NCBI GenBank assembly: GCA_900769375.1 | Contig: CAAGGN010000070.1 | Location: forward strand, 1 to 8,290 | Source of the DNA: Clostridia bacterium | Lineage (GTDB): Bacteria; Bacillota; Clostridia; Oscillospirales; Acutalibacteraceae | DNA length: 8,290 nt | Direction of reading: 5' to 3' | Part shown: positions 1 through 6,634 of the stretch, in pieces | Numbering within the stretch: position 1 is the stretch's first letter | Layout: the number at the start of each line of letters is the position of its first letter | Notes under the pieces: generated by a model | Told to the model about the DNA's origin: nothing | Database searches by the model: none | The model's input: the letters and a program-made list of their open reading frames with translations, nothing else | Program-made: the position numbers and the translations under genes

Positions 1-2604
1 GAAGGGCTTTCTCCCGCCATATCCATTGACCAGAAAACGACCTCTAAAAATCCTCGTTCTACTGTTGGTACTGTTACCGAAATTTATGATTATTTGCGCC
101 TTTTATATGCAAGAGTGGGCATTCCTCATTGTCCAATTTGCGGCAAAGAGATTTCTCAACAAACCACCGATCGAATCGTCGATGAGGTTATGAAACTAGA
201 GGAAGGCACTAAAATTCAGGTGCTTTCTCCCATAGTTAAGGGCAGAAAGGGCGAACACACAAAAGAACTTGAAAACGCCCGTAAATCCGGTTATTCAAGG
301 GTCAGAATTGACGGTAATATTTACGACCTTTCAGAAGAAATCAAACTTGAAAAGAATAAAAAGCATATGATAGAGGTGGTGGTTGACCGCCTTGTTATAA
401 AGGATTCTATTGTTTCCCGCCTTACCGATAGTATCGAAACTGCCGTAACCCTTTCGGGAGGCCTCGTGGCAGTTGATGTTATCGGCGGGGAAGAAATGCA
501 GTTTTCCCAAAGTTACGCTTGCGAGGAACACGGCATAAGTATCCCCGAACTTACCCCTACAATGTTTTCCTTTAATAACCCTATGGGCGCCTGCCCTACC
601 TGTACAGGTATCGGCAGTTTTATGAAAATTGATAGCCGACTTATTATCAGTGATGAGGATAAGCCCCTCTTAGAAGGTTGTATAAAAGCGGCAGGTTGGG
701 GTGTTAACTCCTGGTTTAATCCCGATGCAAGCACATTGGCAGAAATGTATTACCGTGGCGTTGCCGAAAGAATTGGTTTTGATATAAATCTTCCTTGGAA
801 GGATATATCCGAGGAAGGTAAAAACGCAATTCTTTATGGCCTCGGTGATGAAAAAATCAAGTTTAAGAGAATCGGTGACTACGGCAAGGGTGAATATTAT
901 GCTACCTTTGAGGGCGTTATAAATAATATTGAACGACGTTATAAAAATACAAGCAGTGAGTATGCAAGAGCAGAATACGAAAGCTATATGCACGAAAGCG
1001 TATGCCCCGACTGTAAAGGCGCCCGACTTAAACCCGAATATCTTGCGGTAACAGTGGGCGGTAAAAATATTAAAGAATTCTGCGATATGTCGGTTGTTGA
1101 TGAATTCAAGTTCATTGAGGGACTCGAATTTTCCAAAATGGATAAAATGATTGCAGGTCCCATTCTCAAGGAGATTAAGGAGAGACTAAATTTCCTTGTC
1201 AGCGTAGGTCTTGATTATCTGTGCCTTTCCCGTTCTTCTGCAACCCTTTCGGGTGGTGAAAGTCAGAGAATCCGCCTTGCTACTCAAATCGGCTCATCCC
1301 TAATGGGAGTGCTTTATATCCTTGATGAGCCAAGTATCGGTCTTCATCAGAGAGATAACGAACGGCTTCTTGCCACCCTTAAACGACTTCGTGATTTAGG
1401 TAATACCCTTATTGTGGTTGAACACGATGAAGATACTATGCGGGAAGCCGATTATATTGTTGATATAGGCAAGGGCGCAGGTATCCACGGTGGTAACGTT
1501 GTCTTTACAGGTACCCCTAAGGAACTTGAAAAATGCAAGGATTCCATAACCGCAGATTATCTTTCGGGCAGAAAGAAAATCCCGGTTCCCCAAGTGCGTC
1601 GCAAAGGAAACGGCAATTTCCTAATGGTAAAGGGCGCTATGGAAAACAATCTTAAAAAAATAGATGTTAAAATACCCCTTGGTGAGTTTGTATGCGTAAC
1701 GGGTGTTTCAGGAAGCGGAAAATCCTCTCTTGTGAATGATATAATTTATAAGGTTCTCGCTAATAAACTTAATAGATCTAAAACCTTCCCCGGTGAGTAT
1801 AAATCTATTGAGGGAATAGAAAATCTTGATAAAGTAATCAATATAGACCAGTCGCCTATCGGTAGAACACCACGAAGCAACCCCGCTACTTATACGGGCG
1901 TTTTCACCGATATCCGCGACCTTTTTGCAAGTACTAAAGACGCCAAAGCCCACGGCTATAGCGCGGGCAGATTTTCCTTTAATGTTAAGGGCGGAAGATG
2001 CGAGGCCTGTCAGGGTGACGGCATTTTAAAGATAGAAATGCACTTTTTACCTGATATTTACGTACCTTGTGAGGTTTGCGGCGGTACAAGATATAACCGC
2101 GAAACCTTGAATATTAAATATAAGGGCAAGAATATCTATGACGTTCTTGAAATGACGGTAGAGGAGGGTATGCATTTCTTTGAAAGCATACCGCGAATTC
2201 ACAGAAAGCTGAAAACCCTCTTTGACGTGGGTCTTGGTTATATTAAAATCGGTCAAAGCGCTACAACCCTTTCAGGCGGTGAGGCGCAACGAGTTAAACT
2301 TGCTACCGAACTTTCCAAAAAGCCAACGGGCAGAACTATATATATCCTTGATGAGCCCACAACGGGACTTCACACCGCCGATGTTCATCGCCTTACCGAA
2401 GTTTTGCAGAGACTTGTCGAGGGTGGAAACACGGTGCTTGTAATTGAGCATAATCTTGATATAATTAAAACTGCCGACCATATAATTGATTTAGGTCCCG
2501 AAGGCGGTGACAAGGGTGGTTTCATTGTCTGCGAAGGTACACCCGAAGAGGTGGCAGAATGTAAGGAATCCTATACCGGTAAATTCCTCAAAAAACTTCT
2601 TTAA
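1..2604 (+). CDS. uvrA: UvrABC excinuclease subunit A (5'-partial)
   Basis: UvrA is the dimeric DNA-damage sensor of nucleotide excision repair; it has two ABC ATPase modules and loads UvrB at lesions. The reading frame is open from base 1 (first residues EGLSPAISIDQK), giving 867 visible residues. By comparison with E. coli UvrA (940 aa) roughly 75-80 N-terminal residues, including the first Walker A, lie upstream. Visible landmarks are: Cys pairs at 130-141 (CPIC), 592-603 (CPTC) and 1003-1014 (CPDC); first ABC signature LSGGESQR at about 1246-1269; first Walker B ILDEPSIGLH ending at 1347; second Walker A GVSGSGKSS at 1702-1728; C4 zinc finger with Cys codons at 1999, 2008, 2068 and 2077; second signature LSGGEAQR near 2266; second Walker B ILDEPTTGLH ending at 2373. 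No frameshift is seen. A TTG at 94 lies inside conserved sequence and is not the start. No convincing terminator follows the stop. Any SOS box would be off the window. Confidence 0.98.
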   Translation, partial: EGLSPAISIDQKTTSKNPRSTVGTVTEIYDYLRLLYARVGIPHCPICGKEISQQTTDRIVDEVMKLEEGTKIQVLSPIVKGRKGEHTKELENARKSGYSRVRIDGNIYDLSEEIKLEKNKKHMIEVVVDRLVIKDSIVSRLTDSIETAVTLSGGLVAVDVIGGEEMQFSQSYACEEHGISIPELTPTMFSFNNPMGACPTCTGIGSFMKIDSRLIISDEDKPLLEGCIKAAGWGVNSWFNPDASTLAEMYYRGVAERIGFDINLPWKDISEEGKNAILYGLGDEKIKFKRIGDYGKGEYYATFEGVINNIERRYKNTSSEYARAEYESYMHESVCPDCKGARLKPEYLAVTVGGKNIKEFCDMSVVDEFKFIEGLEFSKMDKMIAGPILKEIKERLNFLVSVGLDYLCLSRSSATLSGGESQRIRLATQIGSSLMGVLYILDEPSIGLHQRDNERLLATLKRLRDLGNTLIVVEHDEDTMREADYIVDIGKGAGIHGGNVVFTGTPKELEKCKDSITADYLSGRKKIPVPQVRRKGNGNFLMVKGAMENNLKKIDVKIPLGEFVCVTGVSGSGKSSLVNDIIYKVLANKLNRSKTFPGEYKSIEGIENLDKVINIDQSPIGRTPRSNPATYTGVFTDIRDLFASTKDAKAHGYSAGRFSFNVKGGRCEACQGDGILKIEMHFLPDIYVPCEVCGGTRYNRETLNIKYKGKNIYDVLEMTVEEGMHFFESIPRIHRKLKTLFDVGLGYIKIGQSATTLSGGEAQRVKLATELSKKPTGRTIYILDEPTTGLHTADVHRLTEVLQRLVEGGNTVLVIEHNLDIIKTADHIIDLGPEGGDKGGFIVCEGTPEEVAECKESYTGKFLKKLL

Positions 2605-2616
2605 GTTTACACATTA

Positions 2617-2646
2617 TTCACCAAAGAATAAAAATTATGTTATAAT
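2617..2646 (+). promoter_or_regulatory. Probable sigma-A promoter (extended -10) for the DUF5685 operon
   Basis: A perfect -10 TATAAT lies at 2641-2646, preceded by TG at 2638-2639 (the TGnTATAAT extended -10 form). The best -35 is TTCACC at 2617-2622 (4 of 6 consensus bases, 18-nt spacer). A better-looking TTTACA at 2606-2611 is too far away (29 nt). An extended -10 element can work with a weak -35. Predicted initiation is near 2653, leaving a leader of only about 17 nt before the GTG start. This is a sequence-based prediction only. Confidence 0.7.
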
Positions 2647-2654
2647 ATGGTAAA

Positions 2655-2663
2655 AGGGGAGGG
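2655..2663 (+). promoter_or_regulatory. Ribosome binding site supporting the GTG start at 2670
   Basis: A purine-rich AGGGGAGGG sits 6 nt before the GTG at 2670 and fixes that codon as the start. It lies almost on top of the transcription start predicted from the -10 at 2641-2646. Confidence 0.75.
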
Positions 2664-2669
2664 ATAAGC

Positions 2670-3497
2670 GTGTTTGGTTTTATTAAGGCCGATAAGCCGG
2701 AACTTAAAATCAAAGAATTTGAAGCGTATAAAGCGGTTTATTGTACCCTTTGTAAAAAACTCGGTAAAAGCTATGGAGTTCTTTCTCGTTTTACTTTGAG
2801 CTATGATTTTACCTTCCTTGCAATGCTTAATATGGCGCTTAAAGACGGTTGCCCTACCTATGAGCGCAAAATATGCGCTTTTAACCCTCTGAAAAAGTGT
2901 AACTATTGCAAGGAAACCGAAGATTTTAAAATGCCTTGCGCTTCGGCGATGATACTTCTGTACTATAAGATACTTGATAATATATCCGATGAAAAAGGCG
3001 TTAAGAAACTTGGACATTTATTTTTAAAGCCAATATTTTCAGGGGCGCATAAAAAGGCGGCAAGAGCATATCCTCAAATTGAGGAATGGGTGAGGGAATA
3101 TGTTAATACTCAAGCCCGTCTTGAAAAAGAAAATTGCAGTAGTTTGGATGAGGTGGCAGATCCATCCGCTTTAATGCTTTCAAAACTTTTTACTCTTTGC
3201 AGTGATGATGAAAAACAAAAAAGAGTTCTTAACCGTCTCGGATATTGCCTTGGCAGATATATCTATATTCTTGATGCTATAAACGACCTTTCGAAAGATA
3301 TAAAATCGGGCTCTTATAATGTGTTTAAGAATTCAGATAAAAATGAGTCGTTGGATAAAGCCAAAGCCCAACTTTATTTTTGTATAAGCGAGGCGGCAAA
3401 GGCATTTGAACTTCTTGAAATTAAAAAATATGAAACCATTCTCGGTAATATAATTTATTTAGGTTTGGAACGGAATTTGGAGGAACTGAAAAAATGA
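2670..3497 (+). CDS. DUF5685-type protein of unknown function, with Cys pairs and two Asp-rich motifs
   Basis: 275 aa with a GTG start. The opening MFGFIKADKPELKIKE followed by a YCTLCKKLGKSYG segment matches my memory of the DUF5685 family, found in Clostridia and some Actinobacteria, often next to a J-domain gene. No function is established. It appears soluble and mostly helical, with no signal peptide or membrane segment. Cysteines cluster in the N-terminal third: C25/C28 (CxxC), C61, C69, C77/C80 (CxxC) and C90, possibly a metal site (inference). Two Asp motifs stand out: LDNISDE at residues 102-108 and LDAINDLSKD at 201-210, the latter followed by a Gly/Ser-rich turn and YN. This layout recalls the paired DxxxD motifs of squalene/phytoene-synthase-fold enzymes, but catalysis is unproven. 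It is the first gene of a three-gene operon with its own promoter. Its TGA overlaps the ATG of the J-domain gene by 4 nt. Confidence 0.8.
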   Translation: MFGFIKADKPELKIKEFEAYKAVYCTLCKKLGKSYGVLSRFTLSYDFTFLAMLNMALKDGCPTYERKICAFNPLKKCNYCKETEDFKMPCASAMILLYYKILDNISDEKGVKKLGHLFLKPIFSGAHKKAARAYPQIEEWVREYVNTQARLEKENCSSLDEVADPSALMLSKLFTLCSDDEKQKRVLNRLGYCLGRYIYILDAINDLSKDIKSGSYNVFKNSDKNESLDKAKAQLYFCISEAAKAFELLEIKKYETILGNIIYLGLERNLEELKK

Positions 3498-4102
3498 AAG
3501 ACCCTTATGAAATTTTAGGCATCGGCAGAAATGCTACTGATGAGCAGGTAAAGGATGCCTATAGAAATCTTGCAAGAAAATATCATCCCGATAACTATGG
3601 CGATAATCCTCTTTCTGACTTAGCGCAGGAAAAAATGAAGGAAATCAATGAGGCATACGATGCTATTATGAACGAGCGCAGAAACGGCTCATCAAATAAA
3701 AAGAGCGGCGGTTATCAGTCATCAGGCGCTTCGGCCTTCCCTGAAGTTCGTTCGCTTATAAATCAGGGTCGACTTGAACAAGCCCAGGAGTTACTTGACG
3801 GAGTTCCGCCCCAGTCAAGAAATGCCGAATGGTATTTCCTTAACGGCACCGTTCTTTATAGAAGAGGTTGGTTTGACCAAGCGTATACAAGCTTTGTAAC
3901 CGCTTCAAGAATGGACCCATATAATATGGAATATCAGAATGCTGTTCGCAATGCTCAAAGACAGAGCGCAGGACAGTATAATAACCCATACCGTTCATAC
4001 GGTAGTGCGAATGAATGCTCCGGTTGCGATGTGTGCCAAGGTCTTATCTGCGCCGACTGTTGCTGTGAATGTATGGGCGGCGACCTGATTCGTTGTTGTT
4101 AA
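3494..4102 (+). CDS. J-domain (DnaJ-like) protein with helical-repeat middle and Cys-rich tail
   Basis: 202 aa. Residues 3-60 form a J domain: DPYEILGI start, helix II with DAYRNLARKY, the HPD motif at 31-33 that stimulates DnaK/Hsp70 ATPase, and a closing INEAYDAIM helix. A short Asn/Ser/Gly linker (about 61-80) leads to two TPR-like helical hairpins (about 83-152: INQGRLEQAQELLDG, then WYFLNGTVLYRRGWFDQAY). The last 28 residues (175-202) hold ten cysteines, including CSGCDVCQG, ADCCCEC and a terminal CC. It lacks the G/F region and the four CxxCxGxG repeats of true DnaJ, so it is a specialised co-chaperone rather than dnaJ. The start is set by GGAGG at 3479-3483, 10 nt upstream, and by an ATGA overlap with the upstream gene. 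The tail is probably a metal-binding or redox element (inference). Clients are unknown. Proteins ending in a similar Cys-rich tail are, from memory, common in clostridia. Confidence 0.88.
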   Translation: MKDPYEILGIGRNATDEQVKDAYRNLARKYHPDNYGDNPLSDLAQEKMKEINEAYDAIMNERRNGSSNKKSGGYQSSGASAFPEVRSLINQGRLEQAQELLDGVPPQSRNAEWYFLNGTVLYRRGWFDQAYTSFVTASRMDPYNMEYQNAVRNAQRQSAGQYNNPYRSYGSANECSGCDVCQGLICADCCCECMGGDLIRCC

Positions 4103-4103
4103 T

Positions 4104-4634
4104 ATGAAAAATACGGCTAAATTAACCTTTTCGGCTATATGCGCGGCTCTTGCTACCGTTATAATGTTGACGGGATATTTTCCGTATCTTACCTATGCCA
4201 TACCCGCTGTCGCAGGATTATTAGTTATGGTTGTGTGTATAGAAATCGGTGTTAAATATGCTGTCGGTACTTATATTGCCAGCGCCTTTTTAGTGCTTTT
4301 AACCGCCGAACCCGAAACCAAGATTTTATATGTTTTGCTTTTGGGATTTTATCCAATAGTGAAAGCTTTATTGGAGAAGATGGGAAAAGCGCCTATTGAA
4401 TGGCTTATTAAATTTGCAGTTTTCAATGTTTGCATAGTAGCATATTATAAAATTACCGTATCGGTTTTAGGTATTCCTTTTGATGACTTTGGCGCAGTAG
4501 GTAAATGGGGTACATACGCCTTTTGGGCGGCGGCAAATGTGGTATTTGTCTTATATGATATCGCCGTTTCCCGTATGGCTATGTTTTATATTAGTAGATT
4601 ACATCCGAAAATTTCTAAAATTTTCAAATTTTAA
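4104..4634 (+). CDS. Small multi-pass membrane protein, ECF-transporter S-component-like
   Basis: 176 aa and strongly hydrophobic. Likely membrane segments lie at about residues 8-27, 33-50, 52-67, 73-90, 102-122 and 135-158, ending in a basic tail (HPKISKIFKF). Five to six helices and this length fit substrate-binding S components of energy-coupling-factor transporters. The opening (TFSAICAALATVIML, then YAIPAVAGLL) also resembles that group. However, I recognise no substrate-specific motif and there is no ECF ATPase or T component in the window, so this is a fold-level guess. The ATG begins one base after the stop of the J-domain gene. No good Shine-Dalgarno sequence is visible, so translation probably depends on coupling to the upstream gene. 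The stop codon runs into the terminator stem, so this is the last gene of the operon. Confidence 0.7.
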   Translation: MKNTAKLTFSAICAALATVIMLTGYFPYLTYAIPAVAGLLVMVVCIEIGVKYAVGTYIASAFLVLLTAEPETKILYVLLLGFYPIVKALLEKMGKAPIEWLIKFAVFNVCIVAYYKITVSVLGIPFDDFGAVGKWGTYAFWAAANVVFVLYDIAVSRMAMFYISRLHPKISKIFKF

Positions 4635-4657
4635 ACCGAGTTTTACTCGGTTTTTTT
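4633..4657 (+). terminator. Intrinsic terminator after the membrane-protein gene
   Basis: An 8-bp perfect stem, AAACCGAG at 4633-4640 paired with CTCGGTTT at 4646-4653, encloses a TTTTA loop. It is followed directly by a T run to 4657. The left arm overlaps the last two bases of the TAA stop. It closes the DUF5685/J-domain operon. Confidence 0.92.
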
Positions 4658-4658
4658 G

Positions 4659-4687
4659 TTTACTTTTCATTTAGTTTGTAGTAAAAT
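4659..4687 (+). promoter_or_regulatory. Probable sigma-A promoter for the flavoprotein-cmk-ispH operon
   Basis: TTTACT at 4659-4664 (4 of 6 to the -35 consensus), a 17-nt spacer and TAAAAT at 4682-4687 (5 of 6 to the -10). It starts one base after the T tract of the preceding terminator. Initiation is expected near 4694, about 22 nt before the ATG at 4716. This is a prediction from sequence. Confidence 0.65.
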
Positions 4688-4715
4688 AGATTTAATATGT
4701 AAAGGCGGTGGGGAA

Positions 4716-5966
4716 ATGAGCAGAGTAGTTATTATAGGCGGCGGCGCCGCAGGTCTTATGGCGGCTATAAGCGCCGCTAATGCGGATGGCAACGCGCAAA
4801 TAACCGTTATTGAGAGAAATTCCCGCCCCGCAAGAAAAATTATGATAACGGGCAAGGGCAGATGTAATGTTACTAATAACTGTGATATTGATACCTTGAT
4901 TTCAAATGTTTCTCATAACGGAAAGTTTTTATATTCTGCCTTTAACACCCTTTCTGCTAAGGATACCTATGAGATGTTTGAAAGATGGGGCGTACCTCTT
5001 AAAACCGAAAGAGGTAATAGAGTTTTCCCCGTTTCCGATAAAGCGGTGGATATAGTCGATGCCCTTGTAAATAACGCAAAAAGAAAATGTAAAATCATCG
5101 AGGGTAGAGCGAAAAGCATTGAAACTACCGATGGTAAGGTTTGCGGTGTCCGTTTGGAAAACGGCGAATTTTTTGAGGCGGATAGTGTGATTTTAGCAAC
5201 GGGCGGTATGTCCTATTCGGTTACAGGTTCGAGCGGTGACGGATATAAAATTGCTCAGAATATCGGCCATACCGTAACCGATATAAAACCCTCTTTGATT
5301 CCTCTTGAGTGTCACGAGGGCTTTTGTTCGAGATTATCGGGTCTAACCCTTAAAAATGTAACCTTATCAGTTTTTGAAGAAGGAAAGAAAAAACCTGTTT
5401 TCAGCGAACTCGGTGAAATGCTTTTTACCCATTTCGGTATATCGGGACCTCTGGTTTTAAGCGCGTCGGCCCATATTAAAGATTTTCAGAATAAATCATA
5501 TAAGGCGGTTATTGATTTGAAACCCGCTTTAACGCCCGAACAACTTGATAAACGAATTTTAAGGGACTTTTCCGAAGAACTTAATAAAGATTTTTCAAAT
5601 TCTTTAGACGCTCTGCTTCCTAAAAGTTTAATCCCCATAGTTGTTAATCTATCAGGTATTGAACCTGATAGGAAGGTTAATCAGATAAGTCGTGAAGAAC
5701 GCCTTAAACTTACCGAACTCATTAAAGGTTTCACCCTTAAAATTACAGGGACAAGGCCTATTGAAGAAGCAATAATAACAAGGGGCGGAATTCCCATTAA
5801 GGAGATAAATTCCTCCACTATGGAGTCAAAACTTATAAAAGGACTTTATTTTGCAGGTGAGATTATCGATGTTGATGCCTATACGGGCGGATTTAATCTG
5901 CAAATTGCCTTTTCTACGGGATACCTTGCAGGTAAAAATTCAGTTTTTGAAGGAGAATATATATGA
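4716..5966 (+). CDS. HI0933/BaiN-like FAD-dependent oxidoreductase
   Basis: 416 aa from the ATG at 4716. That start is chosen because the Rossmann motif begins at residue 4 (VVIIGGGAAGLMAA) and an AAGGCGGTGGGG purine stretch precedes it. An in-frame TTG at 4656 lies in the terminator/promoter and is rejected. Family landmarks are: dinucleotide-binding GGGAAGL (8-14) with acidic ERN at 33-35; ITGKGRCNVTN (44-54); NRVFP (101-105); ATGGMSYSVTGSSGDGY (161-177), the second FAD-contact region; TRGGI (355-359); and C-terminal AGEIIDVDAYTGGFNLQ (380-396), which closes the FAD site. The length is typical of the family. Members are cytosolic flavoproteins sometimes labelled aminoacetone-oxidase-like. 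The named relative BaiN acts in bile-acid dehydroxylation, but the substrate here cannot be read from sequence. The gene overlaps cmk by 4 nt (ATGA), a neighbourhood I recall as recurrent in clostridia. Confidence 0.92.
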   Translation: MSRVVIIGGGAAGLMAAISAANADGNAQITVIERNSRPARKIMITGKGRCNVTNNCDIDTLISNVSHNGKFLYSAFNTLSAKDTYEMFERWGVPLKTERGNRVFPVSDKAVDIVDALVNNAKRKCKIIEGRAKSIETTDGKVCGVRLENGEFFEADSVILATGGMSYSVTGSSGDGYKIAQNIGHTVTDIKPSLIPLECHEGFCSRLSGLTLKNVTLSVFEEGKKKPVFSELGEMLFTHFGISGPLVLSASAHIKDFQNKSYKAVIDLKPALTPEQLDKRILRDFSEELNKDFSNSLDALLPKSLIPIVVNLSGIEPDRKVNQISREERLKLTELIKGFTLKITGTRPIEEAIITRGGIPIKEINSSTMESKLIKGLYFAGEIIDVDAYTGGFNLQIAFSTGYLAGKNSVFEGEYI

Positions 5967-6634
5967 TTTCTGTTGCTATTGACGGTCCTGCGGGCGCAGG
6001 TAAAAGTACCATTGCCAAAACCGTTTCAAAAAAACTCGGGTTTATATACGTTGATACAGGCGCCCTCTATAGAACTATCGGTCTTAAATTTATGAACGAG
6101 GGTTATGATGAGGATTTAAATTGCGATATAAATAAAATTCTTGAAGGAACACGGGTTGATATTAAGTTTATTGACGGTGAGCAGAGGGTGTTTTTAAACG
6201 GTGAAGACGTATCTGAGCTTATCCGTACACCCAAGGCCTCTTTAATGGCTTCCGCCGTTTCTGCCAAACCCGAGGTGAGAGCGTTTTTACTTGAAATGCA
6301 GCGTCGCCTCGCCAGAGAGAATAACGTTATTATGGATGGTAGGGATATAGGTACCGTAGTTCTTCCAAACGCTACCGTAAAAATCTTCCTTACCGCCTCT
6401 GCTGAGGAAAGAGCCAATCGTAGATATAAAGAGCTTACCGAAAAGGGTATGGAAGTAAATTATGATGAAGTTCTTGCCGATATTGAAAAGAGAGATTATA
6501 ACGATTCTCATAGAGCTATAGCGCCCTTAAAACCTGCCGAGGATTCGGTGCTTGCAGATACTTCAAAATGCAATTTGGAGCAATCTGTAGAGCTGATACT
6601 TTCCATAATTAACGAAAGGTTAGATAATAAGTGA
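5963..6634 (+). CDS. cmk: Cytidylate (CMP/dCMP) kinase
   Basis: 223 aa, close to the usual 220-230 of bacterial Cmk. It phosphorylates CMP and dCMP with ATP to the diphosphates in the cytosol, recycling CMP from RNA turnover and lipid synthesis. Landmarks are the P loop GPAGAGKST (8-16), DTGALYR (31-37), the insert region with VFLNGEDVSE and the conserved R88 before TPKAS, MDGRDIGTVVLP (124-135) around the CMP-contacting Arg-Asp, and lid RDYNDSHRAIAPL (177-189). The ATG at 5963 overlaps the flavoprotein stop (ATGA) and has AAGGAG at 5950-5955, 7 nt upstream. The TGA overlaps the GTG start of ispH. Many clostridia carry a plsC-type acyltransferase between cmk and ispH; here it is absent. Confidence 0.97.
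   Translation: MISVAIDGPAGAGKSTIAKTVSKKLGFIYVDTGALYRTIGLKFMNEGYDEDLNCDINKILEGTRVDIKFIDGEQRVFLNGEDVSELIRTPKASLMASAVSAKPEVRAFLLEMQRRLARENNVIMDGRDIGTVVLPNATVKIFLTASAEERANRRYKELTEKGMEVNYDEVLADIEKRDYNDSHRAIAPLKPAEDSVLADTSKCNLEQSVELILSIINERLDNK

Noticed and set aside
94..96. TTG as a possible uvrA start
   Set aside because: The frame is open to base 1, and the upstream residues (EGLSPAISIDQK, then RSTVGT) are conserved UvrA sequence, so the gene starts off the window.
670..993. 107-codon open frame on the - strand inside uvrA
   Set aside because: It lies wholly opposite conserved uvrA coding sequence, has no recognisable family features and looks like a codon-bias shadow. The same holds for the other minus-strand frames, such as 2640-3017 and 6103-6417.
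2593..2608. AAACTT/AAGTTT inverted repeat around the uvrA stop as a terminator
   Set aside because: It is only six weak A/T-rich pairs and no T run follows, so it is unlikely to terminate transcription.
4656..4715. In-frame TTG start adding 20 residues to the flavoprotein
   Set aside because: It overlaps the terminator T tract and the predicted promoter, has no ribosome binding site, and would put non-family sequence before the N-terminal Rossmann strand.
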